Below, piece by piece: positions 9,520 through 19,032 of a stretch of DNA of 64,000 nucleotides. Position 1 is the stretch's first letter. Each line of letters opens with the position of its first letter. The DNA comes from Streptomyces sp. NBC_00344 (GTDB lineage Bacteria; Actinomycetota; Actinomycetes; Streptomycetales; Streptomycetaceae). Position numbers and translations under genes: made by a program. Under the pieces are notes generated by a model, which was given only the letters and a program-made list of their open reading frames with translations, was not told the origin of the DNA and ran no database searches. Location of the stretch: contig NZ_CP107996.1 in the NCBI RefSeq assembly GCF_036088315.1, positions 5,353,501-5,417,500 of the forward strand. The letters are read 5' to 3'.

Positions 9520-10956
9520 ATGCGCCGAGCGAAGATCGTCTGCACCCTGGGGCCCGCCACCGACTCGTACGACCAGATCAGAGCACTGGTCGACGCCGGA
9601 ATGGACATCGCCCGCTTCAACCTCAGCCACGGCAGCTACGCCGAGCACGAGGCCCGCTTCCAGCGTGTACGCCAGGCATCAGAGGACAGCGGCCGCAGCG
9701 TCGGCATCCTCGCCGACCTTCAAGGTCCGAAGATCCGCCTCGGCCGCTTCGCCGAAGGTCCGGTACTCCTTGAACGCGGCGACGAATTCACCATCACCGT
9801 CGAACGCGACGTCCAGGGCGACCGCACCACCTGCGGCACCACCTACAGCGGCCTCGCCGCCGACGTCACCACCGGCGAGCGCATCCTGGTCGACGACGGC
9901 AGGGTCGCCCTGGAAGTCACCGGCGTCGTGGGCCCCCAGGTCCGCACGGTCGTCGTCGAAGGCGGCATGATCTCCGACCACAAGGGACTGAACCTCCCCG
10001 GTGTCGCCGTATCCGTCCCCGCCATGTCCGACAAGGACGCCGAGGACCTGCGCTGGGCACTACGGACCGGCGCCGACATCATCGCCCTCTCCTTCGTGCG
10101 CAGCGGACGCGACATCGAGGAGGTCCACCGCATCATGCGGGAGGAGGGGCGCACACTCCCCGTCATCGCCAAGGTGGAGAAGCCCCAGGCCGTCGAGAAC
10201 ATCGACGACATCGTTGCCGCCTTCGACGGCATCATGGTCGCCCGCGGCGACCTCGGCGTCGAAATGCCCCTCGAGCAGGTACCGATCGTCCAGAAGCGCG
10301 CCATCAAACTCGCCAAGCGCAACGCCAAGCCGGTCATCGTCGCCACCCAGATGCTCGACTCGATGATCGACAACTCCCGGCCCACCCGCGCCGAGGCATC
10401 CGACGTGGCCAACGCGGTCATCGACGGCACCGACGCCGTGATGCTCTCCGGCGAGACCAGCGTCGGCAAGTACCCCGTCGAGACCGTCAGGACCATGAGC
10501 CGCATCGTCGAAGCGGCCGAGGAGGACATCCTCGCCAAGGGCCTGCCCCCACTCACCGAACGTAACAAGCCGCGCACCCAGGGCGGTGCGGTCGCCCGCG
10601 CCGCCGCCGAGATGGGCGACTTCCTGGGGGCCAAACTGCTGGTCGCCTTCACCCAGTCCGGCGACACCGCCAAGCGCCTCTCCCGCTACCGCTCACCGAT
10701 CCCGCTGCTGGCCTTCACCCCGGACCCGGGTACCCGCGCCCAGCTCAACCTCAGCTGGGGCGTCGAGACCTATCTGGGCCCGCACGTCGAGTCCACCGAC
10801 GAGATGGTGGCGCAGGTCGACGAGCAGCTCCTGAAGGCCGGGCGCTGCAAACAGGGCGACATCGTGGTCATCACCGCCGGCTCCCCGCCCGGCGTCGCGG
10901 GCTCGACGAACCTGGTCCGGGTGCACCACGTGGGCGAGGACGACTCGCCGAAGTAG
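9520..10956 (+). CDS. pyk: pyruvate kinase
   Basis: 478 residues; transfers phosphate from phosphoenolpyruvate to ADP in the last step of glycolysis. Standard landmarks are present: RRAKIVCTLGPATDS at the N terminus, ARFNLSHGSY, LADLQGPKIRLG, the catalytic signature VIAKVEKPQAVENIDDI (Lys at the active site), GIMVARGDLGVEMP, and MLSGETSVGKYPVE. The C-terminal allosteric domain ends in GSTNLVRVHHVG. Streptomyces usually carries two pyruvate kinases; the genomic position next to the ANTAR regulator and Liv operon resembles the pyk2 locus of S. coelicolor, which is a memory-based inference. Leaderless start (see the -10 box at 9508) and a strong terminator immediately downstream. Confidence 0.98.
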   Translation: MRRAKIVCTLGPATDSYDQIRALVDAGMDIARFNLSHGSYAEHEARFQRVRQASEDSGRSVGILADLQGPKIRLGRFAEGPVLLERGDEFTITVERDVQGDRTTCGTTYSGLAADVTTGERILVDDGRVALEVTGVVGPQVRTVVVEGGMISDHKGLNLPGVAVSVPAMSDKDAEDLRWALRTGADIIALSFVRSGRDIEEVHRIMREEGRTLPVIAKVEKPQAVENIDDIVAAFDGIMVARGDLGVEMPLEQVPIVQKRAIKLAKRNAKPVIVATQMLDSMIDNSRPTRAEASDVANAVIDGTDAVMLSGETSVGKYPVETVRTMSRIVEAAEEDILAKGLPPLTERNKPRTQGGAVARAAAEMGDFLGAKLLVAFTQSGDTAKRLSRYRSPIPLLAFTPDPGTRAQLNLSWGVETYLGPHVESTDEMVAQVDEQLLKAGRCKQGDIVVITAGSPPGVAGSTNLVRVHHVGEDDSPK

Positions 10957-10973
10957 GTGGCACGGAACGCAGT

Positions 10974-10999
10974 GGGCCCCTCCGGCGAGGGGCCCTTTT
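10974..10999 (+). terminator. rho-independent terminator of pyk
   Basis: Arms GGGCCCCTC (10974-10982) and GAGGGGCCC (10987-10995) with a CGGC loop, followed by TTTT. Perfect 9-bp stem, 18 nt after the pyk stop. One of the few terminators in the window with a U-run. Confidence 0.9.
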
Positions 11000-11025
11000 C
11001 GCGGCTCACGAAGCTTCGCGGCTCA
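10998..11025. repeat. 11-bp direct repeat flanking a CGAAGCTTCG palindrome
   Basis: TTCGCGGCTCA occurs at 10998-11008 and again at 11015-11025, where it includes the stop codon of the LAGLIDADG-like gene. Between the copies lies the perfect palindrome CGAAGCTTCG (11009-11018). It marks the distal edge of the tRNA/LAGLIDADG segment and may be an insertion scar. Confidence 0.6.
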
Positions 11026-11805
11026 GAACTTGGGGCCCACGTGTGCGTCCATGAGCGCGACGGATGCGCGTCTGGCGACGGAGACGTTTCGTGCCGTGCG
11101 GGTGTTCCGGGCGGCCCTCCACTCGACTCCCAGTCTGTCGAGCGTGTCGGTGAAGAGCCGCAGAATGTCCACGGACGAGTTGGTGAAGAAGTAGCGCGGG
11201 TACTCGTAGCGCTTGGATTCGCCACCACTGATGCGAGTGGTCCAATTGGTGATCCGGCATCCATCGCTGTGGATGAGCCCGCGCACGAACTCCCACGGAT
11301 GGGTATCAATCACGGTTTGCTGCCAGGACTCAAGCGTGATCGGTCGCTCATGCTTCTTCCCCGGGCCGTGCTGCGGGAAGAGGCATGGCCAGTGGCGGCT
11401 GTAACTGTTGACCGATACGCAGCCCTGCCGTTGAAGCACGGAGATGGAGTCCCCCGGGCAAACGGCCATGACGGCCTCGCGGCACTTGTCGATAAGGCCT
11501 GGCCAGTTGTCGTCGCACACGATGCGCAGGTAGAAGCCGCCCCTTGGATGCGGGCTGACGCAGCCGTCACCCAAGTAGAGGCCGAGTAGATAGGCGTATG
11601 CGGCTGCGTCGTCGGGGAGGCGTGGTGAAGGCAGGCACCTCGGGCACGGTGACGCTTCGCCGGGGAGCAGGCGCAGTGGCTCTATTCGGCTCCGCCACTC
11701 GCGGATCGCGGCCCGGGATATGCCGGTTCGCTGACTGGCGGAGTTGAGGCTGCAGCCTTGCGCGATGAGTGCGAGCGCCCGTTTGCGTGTCTCCACGTCG
11801 TACAT
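11023..11805 (-). CDS. HTH protein with LAGLIDADG homing-endonuclease-like domain
   Basis: 260 residues. N terminus is a homeodomain-like helix-turn-helix (ETRKRALALIAQGCSLN then SQRTGISRAAIREW, residues 5-37), as in transposase and invertase DNA-binding domains. A CPRC pair (C54, C57) follows. Two LAGLIDADG-type helices are visible: AYLLGLYLGDGC (71-82) and EFVRGLIHSDGC (172-183), each ending in the acidic residue expected for metal binding, about 100 residues apart as in single-chain homing endonucleases. I recall this family as recurrent in Streptomyces genomes next to tRNA genes. The gene lies 110 nt downstream of a tRNA in the same orientation and looks less GC-rich than its neighbours. 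Start at 11805 (MYDVETR); the frame extends to 11961, but that part overlaps the tRNA. Confidence 0.75.
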   Translation of the reverse strand: MYDVETRKRALALIAQGCSLNSASQRTGISRAAIREWRSRIEPLRLLPGEASPCPRCLPSPRLPDDAAAYAYLLGLYLGDGCVSPHPRGGFYLRIVCDDNWPGLIDKCREAVMAVCPGDSISVLQRQGCVSVNSYSRHWPCLFPQHGPGKKHERPITLESWQQTVIDTHPWEFVRGLIHSDGCRITNWTTRISGGESKRYEYPRYFFTNSSVDILRLFTDTLDRLGVEWRAARNTRTARNVSVARRASVALMDAHVGPKF

Positions 11806-11914
11806 GTGCCTGATCTTGACGAGACGTGGGCGGCATGAGTGGGAGACGGCGGTGTGGTCACTCGGTTTCGTGAATTTCTGCGATTCCCCAGTGACCTTGC
11901 AATCTAAGGAAAAG

Positions 11915-11988
11915 TGCCCCGAGTCGGATTCGAACCGACACTGGATGGGTTTTGAATCCATTGTCTCTAGCCATTGGACTACCGGGGC
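11915..11988 (-). tRNA. tRNA, apparent anticodon CAA (Leu codon) but short variable arm
   Basis: A 74-nt cloverleaf on the minus strand. Acceptor GCCCCGG pairs with TCGGGGC; the D arm is GTC..GAC with GG in the loop; the T arm is GTCGG-TTCGAAT-CCGAC, fully canonical. The anticodon stem ATGGA/CCCAT has an A31-C39 mismatch and encloses loop TTCAAAA, giving anticodon CAA, which reads UUG (Leu). Bacterial tRNA-Leu is class II with a long variable arm; here the variable region is only CCAGT. Discriminator is A; CCA is not encoded and TTTT follows. Decoding identity is therefore uncertain. The upstream 8 nt abut a perfect hairpin (11997-12013). Confidence 0.85.
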
Positions 11989-11996
11989 CCACTGAA

Positions 11997-12013
11997 TCGA
12001 AGGTTTCCTTCGA
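11997..12013. repeat. perfect inverted repeat at the 5' edge of the tRNA
   Basis: TCGAAGG-TTT-CCTTCGA: 7-bp perfect arms with a 3-nt loop, ending 8 nt upstream of the mature tRNA 5' end. In the pre-tRNA it would form a tight leader hairpin. Its CGAAG core matches the palindrome at 11009-11018 at the far side of the neighbouring gene. Confidence 0.6.
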
Positions 12014-12086
12014 CCCGCTGCGCACTCACCATACCGTAGCTGGGTAGGCTCTTGGGAGCTGCATCTGCCCCGCCACGAGGAGTCCC

Positions 12087-12749
12087 GTGACCGCCCCCGA
12101 GTCGCCCCAGCCCGTCGCCGACGACGACAAGTCGCACGTCCCGCCGCTGACGACCCGTGTCGTCATCGCCGAGGACGAGGCGCTGATCCGCCTCGACCTC
12201 AAGGAGATGCTCGAAGAAGAGGGCTACGCGGTCGTCGGCGAAGCCGGTGACGGTCAGCGGGCCGTCGAGCTGGCCCGCGAGCACAAGCCGGACCTGGTGA
12301 TCCTCGACGTGAAGATGCCGGTCCTCGACGGGATCTCGGCCGCGGAGAAGATCACCGAGGAGTCCATCGCGCCCGTCCTGATGCTCACCGCGTTCTCGCA
12401 GCGTGACCTCGTGGAGCGGGCCAGGGACGCCGGCGCGATGGCGTATCTGGTGAAGCCGTTCTCCAAGAGCGATGTGGTGCCGGCCATCGAGATGGCCGTG
12501 TCGCGGTTCACCGAGCTGAAGGCCCTGGAGCAGGAGGTCGCGGACCTCTCGCTGCGGCTGGAGACCCGGAAGCTGGTGGACCGGGCGAAGTCGGTGCTGC
12601 AGACGCAGTACGGGCTGAGCGAGCCGGCCGCGTTCCGGTGGATCCAGAAGACGTCGATGGACCGGCGGATGTCGATGCAGCAGGTCGCCGAGGCGGTCAT
12701 CGAGGACGGCGAGGAGAAGAAGGCCGCGAAGAGCCAGCAGGACGGTTAG
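12087..12749 (+). CDS. pdtaR: ANTAR-domain response regulator (PdtaR-like)
   Basis: 220 residues. An N-terminal receiver domain (VVIAEDEALIRLDL with the acidic pair; VILDVKMPVLDG with the phosphoacceptor Asp; LMLTAFSQ; YLVKPF with the conserved Lys) is joined to a C-terminal ANTAR RNA-binding three-helix domain (RKLVDRAKSVLQTQYGLSE, then AFRWIQKTSMDRRMSMQQVAE). Such proteins act as phosphorylation-dependent antiterminators; the M. tuberculosis homologue PdtaR works with the PdtaS kinase, which is not encoded here. The GTG start is fixed by GAGGAG 5 nt upstream. TAGGCT at 12045-12050 is a likely -10. An extended N terminus of about 22 residues precedes the receiver. Confidence 0.93.
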   Translation: MTAPESPQPVADDDKSHVPPLTTRVVIAEDEALIRLDLKEMLEEEGYAVVGEAGDGQRAVELAREHKPDLVILDVKMPVLDGISAAEKITEESIAPVLMLTAFSQRDLVERARDAGAMAYLVKPFSKSDVVPAIEMAVSRFTELKALEQEVADLSLRLETRKLVDRAKSVLQTQYGLSEPAAFRWIQKTSMDRRMSMQQVAEAVIEDGEEKKAAKSQQDG

Positions 12750-12753
12750 GGCA

Positions 12754-12799
12754 ACGCGAAGGGCCCGCACCGTCGTCGCACGGTGCGGGCCCTTCGCGT
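12754..12799. terminator. 20-bp bidirectional terminator
   Basis: Perfect 20-bp arms at 12754-12773 and 12780-12799 (starting ACGCGAAGGG and ending CCCTTCGCGT) with a 6-nt CGTCGC loop, between the convergent response regulator and livF genes. It is the longest perfect stem in the window, and AAGGG/CCCTT gives a short pyrimidine end in both directions. Confidence 0.9.
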
Positions 12800-12811
12800 G
12801 TACGTACCGCG

Positions 12812-14448
<1,637 letters not shown>

Positions 14449-14456
14449 GTCGTTCC

Positions 14457-16238
14457 TCACGCCCCTGCCTTGCTGACCGGGACGGTGTCGTCGCCGAGTA
14501 CGCGCTGTTCCGGGAGGGCGGCGTTGTCGTCGTCCTCGTGGAATTCCAGCTGGCGCCGGCGGTTGGCGATGACGCCTTCCGGGCGGAAGCGCATCAGCAG
14601 GACGAGCGCGATACCGAAGGCGAGGAGCTCGTACTGCTTGAGGAAGCCGAGCTTCTCGGGGATGAGGTAGAGGAAGGTCGCGCCGAGGAGCGGGCCGCCG
14701 ACGGTGCCCATGCCGCCGAGTACCACGGCGGCGAGCAGGAAGGCGGAGTTGGGCGGGGCCGCTCCGGCGAACTGGTACGGGGCGGGTGTGACGCTGTAGG
14801 TCACGTGGGCGCTGACCGTGCCCGCGAGGCCGGCGAGGGTGGCGCCGAGGGCGAAGGCGATGAGCTTGACCCGGAAGCCGTTGATGCCCATGGCCGTGGC
14901 TGCGGTCTCGTCCTCGCGGATGGCGATCCAGGAACGGCCGATGCGGGAGTCCGCGGCGCGGTTGAAGACCAGGACGACGAGTCCGGTGATGACGAGCATC
15001 AGCAGGAAGTAGTTGGCGAAGCGGCCGAGCGTGAAGCCTGCTACGTCGTGGGACGCCCCGAGGTTGAACCCGAAGAGTTCGAGGTCGGGGATGGAGGGGA
15101 TGCCGTTGGGGCCGTTGGTGATGTCGGGTCCCGATGAGCCGTCCATGCTGTTGACGGCGATGCGGAAGATCTCTCCGAAGCCCAGGGTGACGATGGCGAG
15201 GTAGTCGCCGCGCAGTCGCAGGGTCGGTGCGCCGATGAGGACGCCGAAGACCAGTGAGGCGCACATTCCGGTGAGGGCGGCGGCCCAGAAGGGGAACTGG
15301 ACGCCGGAGAAGGTGGAGAACTCGGAGCCGGACACGAGGGCGGCGGCGTAGGCGCCGACGCCGAGGAAGGCGACGTATCCGAGGTCGAGGAGTCCGGTGA
15401 GGCCGACGACGATGTTGAGGCCGAGGGCGACGGTGGCGAAGATGAGGATGTTGACGCCGAGGTTGGCGTTGTGGTCCTCGCTCTGGGTGAACGGGAAGAT
15501 CGCTGCGGCGAGGAAGGCCATGGAGGTGGCGAATCCCTTGTGCCGTGCGTTGAGTTCGGAGAAGCGGTCGGCGAGTCCCGCGCCGACGAGCGCCCAGGCG
15601 ATGAAGATGACGAGCAGGACGAAGGCGATGAAGACTTCGGGCTGTTCGTCGGGGACGCCGATGCCGTAGGTGAAGACGAGCAGGGCGAGTGCGGTGCAGG
15701 CGGTGACCACGATGCGCTGGGCCCAGGCGGGGAGCCGGCGGGCGGCGGGGATGTGGTCGGCCTTGGTGAAGTAGTCCTTCATGGCCGGGCCGGGCCGGGG
15801 GAGTGCGAGGGCGCCGGCAACCGAGATTGCGGAGCCGACGGCGGCGATCCAGCCACCCGGGTCAAGGTTGACGAGTCCGCCGAGTTCGAAGGCGATGGCG
15901 AGTACGACGTACCAGACGACCGCGAAGGTGGCGAGGGCGGAGAGGAACACCGGGGTGGTGGCGACGCTGGGGTTGAGCCAGCGCAGTCCGCGGATCTGGA
16001 GGTGGCTGAGGGCGAAGAGCAGGGTGACGACCGCTGCGATGACCGCGAGGAACTGGAGGCCCGAGGGGTCGCCGGAGTAGGTGAGGTCGTCGGCGAAGTC
16101 GCTGTCCCAGGTCCAGGAGAGGAAGGCGCTGACGATGGTGATGACGGCGCCGGCTGCGGTGAGGGCGCGGGCCGCGGTGAGGGGGAGCGGGATCAGCGGG
16201 CTGTTCCCGGGGGTCTCTGTGGTGTCTTTGGTGATCAT
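14457..16238 (-). CDS. livM: branched-chain amino acid ABC transporter permease LivM
   Basis: 593 residues, a long LivM. The N-terminal ~270 residues hold additional transmembrane helices (for example LTAAGAVITIVSAFLSWTW) not found in the short enterobacterial protein; the C-terminal half is the classical permease with GLNIVVGLTGLLDLGYVAF and the EAA-like loop AIREDETAATAMGIN. The last residues are charged and cytoplasmic. Start at ATG 16238; a GTG at 16247 that overlaps the livH stop is equally possible and would add three residues. The extra N-terminal membrane module is common in actinobacterial LivM proteins. Confidence 0.93.
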   Translation of the reverse strand: MITKDTTETPGNSPLIPLPLTAARALTAAGAVITIVSAFLSWTWDSDFADDLTYSGDPSGLQFLAVIAAVVTLLFALSHLQIRGLRWLNPSVATTPVFLSALATFAVVWYVVLAIAFELGGLVNLDPGGWIAAVGSAISVAGALALPRPGPAMKDYFTKADHIPAARRLPAWAQRIVVTACTALALLVFTYGIGVPDEQPEVFIAFVLLVIFIAWALVGAGLADRFSELNARHKGFATSMAFLAAAIFPFTQSEDHNANLGVNILIFATVALGLNIVVGLTGLLDLGYVAFLGVGAYAAALVSGSEFSTFSGVQFPFWAAALTGMCASLVFGVLIGAPTLRLRGDYLAIVTLGFGEIFRIAVNSMDGSSGPDITNGPNGIPSIPDLELFGFNLGASHDVAGFTLGRFANYFLLMLVITGLVVLVFNRAADSRIGRSWIAIREDETAATAMGINGFRVKLIAFALGATLAGLAGTVSAHVTYSVTPAPYQFAGAAPPNSAFLLAAVVLGGMGTVGGPLLGATFLYLIPEKLGFLKQYELLAFGIALVLLMRFRPEGVIANRRRQLEFHEDDDNAALPEQRVLGDDTVPVSKAGA

Positions 16239-16243
16239 GCCGG

Positions 16244-17176
16244 TCACGCCCTGTCCGCGACGCGTTCGCCCAGGAGGCCTTGTGGTCGTAGCAGCAGTAC
16301 GAGGATCAGCAGGACGAATGCCCAGACTGCGGACCATGCCTGGCCGCCGAGCTGCTGCATGCCGGGGACCTGGTCGATGTAGGCGGTCGCCATGACTTCG
16401 GCGACGCCGAGGACGAGGCCGCCGAGCATGGCGCCGTAGATGTTGCCGATGCCGCCGAGCACGGCTGCGGTGAAGGCCTTGAGGCCCGCCTGGAAGCCCA
16501 TGCTGTAGTCGACGTTGTGCACCTTGAACCCGTAGGCGACACCGGCCACTGCTGCGAAGAGGCCGCCGATCGCGAAGGCGATCACGATGATGCGGTTGGT
16601 GTCGATGCCCATGAGCTGTGCGGTGTCCGGGTCCTGCGCGGTGGCCTGCATGGCGCGGCCGGTGCGGGAGGTGCGGACGAAGAAGGCGAGGGCGGCCATG
16701 CAGAGAGGGGCCGCGATGATGAGGAAGAGGTCGGCGCTCTGGATGTCGATCGAGCCGAGGTGGTAGGGCCCGCCCGGAAGCTCGGGGAAGGGCCGGGCGT
16801 TCTCGGCGTCGGGGTACCAGTTGAAGACGGCTTGCTGGAGGGCGAGGGAGAGGCCGATGGCGGTGATCAGTGGCGCGAGGCGCGGTGCGCCTCGTAGGGG
16901 CCGGTAGGCGAAGCGTTCGGCTCCTACGGCGACGAGGACGGCGACGATGCCGCCGCCTATGAGCATGGCCGGGAGGGCTATCCACATCGAGGTGCCGTCG
17001 GGCAGCACGTAGAAGTAGACGGTCAGGGCGCCGAAGCCGCCGGTCATGAAGATCTCGCCGTGGGCGAAGTTGATGAGCTGGACGATGCCGTACACCATCG
17101 TGTAGCCGATGGCGATCAGCCCGTACATCGAGCCGAGGAACAGCCCGTTGGCCAGCTGTTGCGGCAGGGAGTTCAC
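16244..17176 (-). CDS. livH: branched-chain amino acid ABC transporter permease LivH
   Basis: 310 residues, polytopic. Typical LivH opening NGLFLGSMYGLIAIGYTMVYG and INFAHGEIFM; the ATPase-contact loop is MQATAQDPDTAQLMGID, and the C-terminal half has VLGGIGNIYGAMLGG. It forms the membrane channel with LivM. 105 nt separate it from the upstream substrate-binding protein gene; the short gap shows no obvious terminator, so a single operon livK-H-M-G-F is likely. Confidence 0.95.
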   Translation of the reverse strand: MNSLPQQLANGLFLGSMYGLIAIGYTMVYGIVQLINFAHGEIFMTGGFGALTVYFYVLPDGTSMWIALPAMLIGGGIVAVLVAVGAERFAYRPLRGAPRLAPLITAIGLSLALQQAVFNWYPDAENARPFPELPGGPYHLGSIDIQSADLFLIIAAPLCMAALAFFVRTSRTGRAMQATAQDPDTAQLMGIDTNRIIVIAFAIGGLFAAVAGVAYGFKVHNVDYSMGFQAGLKAFTAAVLGGIGNIYGAMLGGLVLGVAEVMATAYIDQVPGMQQLGGQAWSAVWAFVLLILVLLLRPQGLLGERVADRA

Positions 17177-17281
17177 CGCATGGCCTCCATGTGGGTGGGA
17201 TGTGAGCGAGGGGAGACGGCGGGCCGCGCGGGGACTGGTGGTCGTGGCCGCGCGGCCCTGTGTACTGCGGTGTGTTACCGG

Positions 17282-18508
17282 TCAGCCGGCGTTGTAGGTG
17301 CCGCTCTTGACGGCCTTCCAGGCGCCGTTCTTGACCTGGTAGACGGTGAGCTGCTTGTTGGTGGTGTCGCCGTACTGGTCGAAGGAGACGTGGCCGGCGA
17401 TGCCGTCGAAGTCGGTCTTCTGGACGGCGGCGACGATCTGCTGGCGGGCGTCGGTGGGAATCTTGCCGTCCTTCACGACGGCGCCGACGGCCTTGATGAT
17501 CGCGGTGGCGGCGTCGTAGGAGTAGCCGCCGTAGGTGCCGTAGTCGCCGGTGTACTTGGCGGCCTTGTACTTGGTGATGAAGTCCTTGGCGGCGGGCAGG
17601 GTGTCGACCGGGACGCCGACCGAGGTGGCGAGGTCGCCCTCGGCTGCCTTGCCCGCGGTCTTGATGTAGGTCGGGGTGAACATGCCGTCACCGCCCATGA
17701 GGGGGATGTTGGCGCCCGCGGACTTGAGCTGCTTGGTGATGATCTGCGACTCGTCGTACTGGCCGCCGTAGTACAGGATGTCGGCGCCGGAGTTCTTGAT
17801 CTTGGTGACGAGGGTGGAGAAGTCCTTGTCGCCGGTGTTGACGTGGTCCTGGCCCGCGAGCTTGCCGCCGGCCTTGAGGAAGTTCGACTTGAAGAGACCG
17901 GCCAGGCCCGCGCCGTAGGTCTGCTTGTCGTCGACGACGAAGACCTTCTTCTTCTTGAGGGTCTCCGCGGCGTACTGGGCTGCGAAGCCGCCCTGGAGGG
18001 CGTCGGTGGTCGCGGTGCGGAAGTACGTGTCGTACTGGCGCTTCTTCGCGGTCTGCCAGTTCTTGCCCTGGGTGAGCTCGGGGGCGGTGTTGGACGGCGA
18101 GATCTGGACCAGCTTGGCGGTGGCGAAGACCTGCTGCATGGTCTGTGCGACGCCCGAGTTCAGCGGGCCGACGACGCCGAGGACGTCCTTGTTGGCGACG
18201 AGCGCGGAGGCGTTCTGCTGGCCGGTCGGCGGCAGCGCCTTGTCGTCGAGCGCCTTGACGGAGAAGTGCACGCCGGGGACGGTGTTGTTCTTGTTGGCGT
18301 CGTCGACGGCGACCTTGACGCCGCCCTGAATTCCGAGGCCGGTTGCGGAGTTGGCCCCGGTCAGGGGCGCGTCCACACCGATGACGACCTCGGTCTTCTG
18401 GTCACCACTGTTCTTCTTGTCGTTGTTGTCGCGCGAACCGCAGGCGGTGAGTGTGAGTGCCCCGGTGGTCAGCACGGTGGTGAGAATGAGCAAGGAACGC
18501 TGTCGCAC
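17282..18508 (-). CDS. livK: branched-chain amino acid substrate-binding lipoprotein LivK
   Basis: 408 residues, periplasmic-binding fold type I. A lipoprotein signal peptide ends in LTLTACGS, so Cys in the lipobox LTAC is lipidated and the protein sits on the outer face of the membrane. The mature domain starts KTEVVIGVDAPLTGANSATG, as in Leu/Ile/Val binding proteins, and contains DVLGVVGPLNSGV and ADILYYGGQYDESQ. First gene of the Liv operon. A 524-nt non-coding region upstream provides room for complex control. Confidence 0.95.
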   Translation of the reverse strand: MRQRSLLILTTVLTTGALTLTACGSRDNNDKKNSGDQKTEVVIGVDAPLTGANSATGLGIQGGVKVAVDDANKNNTVPGVHFSVKALDDKALPPTGQQNASALVANKDVLGVVGPLNSGVAQTMQQVFATAKLVQISPSNTAPELTQGKNWQTAKKRQYDTYFRTATTDALQGGFAAQYAAETLKKKKVFVVDDKQTYGAGLAGLFKSNFLKAGGKLAGQDHVNTGDKDFSTLVTKIKNSGADILYYGGQYDESQIITKQLKSAGANIPLMGGDGMFTPTYIKTAGKAAEGDLATSVGVPVDTLPAAKDFITKYKAAKYTGDYGTYGGYSYDAATAIIKAVGAVVKDGKIPTDARQQIVAAVQKTDFDGIAGHVSFDQYGDTTNKQLTVYQVKNGAWKAVKSGTYNAG

Positions 18509-19032
18509 GATAAGTCCTCTCCCTGGCGCCGACGCCTCTGCTGAGGCGCCGAAGGTCTCGCCGGGCCGTACTGGGGTGATTCAGAGCCGTGCTGCAGACG
18601 CGCCCGGCGGCGCGGTGACTGGCCGTGACTCTAAGCGCAGGTGGTGGAGGTGTGGACCGGTGAAGGTCAGGATGTGACTGTCTTGTTATGCCCGGAGGGA
18701 GGGAGTACGGGCGCAGTGCGGACAGTTGGGAGATAAGCAGTCACCATCTATTTGCCCACATGGTGAGAACGCGCAGTTCCGCTAAGGGGCTACAGGCGAT
18801 CTTGGTCCTGTCGGTGTGCGACGGCCCGGTGGAGCCGCGACGCCGCCACCGGTGTGGACACGGGGGGCGTCGCGGACTCGTACCCGCATTGCGGTTTTGT
18901 TACCCAGCGTAACGGCTGAGTGGTCCGGGGGCTTCCGGAGTGACGGCGTCCGGCTGTCCCGGAGCTTGTGGCGCAAGGGGACGGGCCGTGTGGGAACTGT
19001 GTGGTGTGTGTGTCGGGAGGGGGGTTGCCGGG
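18509..19032. other. 524-nt intergenic region upstream of livK
   Basis: No convincing gene on either strand. It contains a perfect inverted repeat GTTAC-CCAGC-GTAAC at 18899-18913 and several GC-rich imperfect hairpins. No canonical promoter for livK stands out; TTAGAGT on the minus strand near 18632 is a weak -10. The region also covers the 3' flank of the thioesterase gene. Confidence 0.5.

Noticed and set aside
18899..18913. GTTAC-CCAGC-GTAAC as the livK operator
   Set aside because: Perfect inverted repeat but almost 400 nt upstream of livK with no promoter nearby; kept only as part of the gap description.
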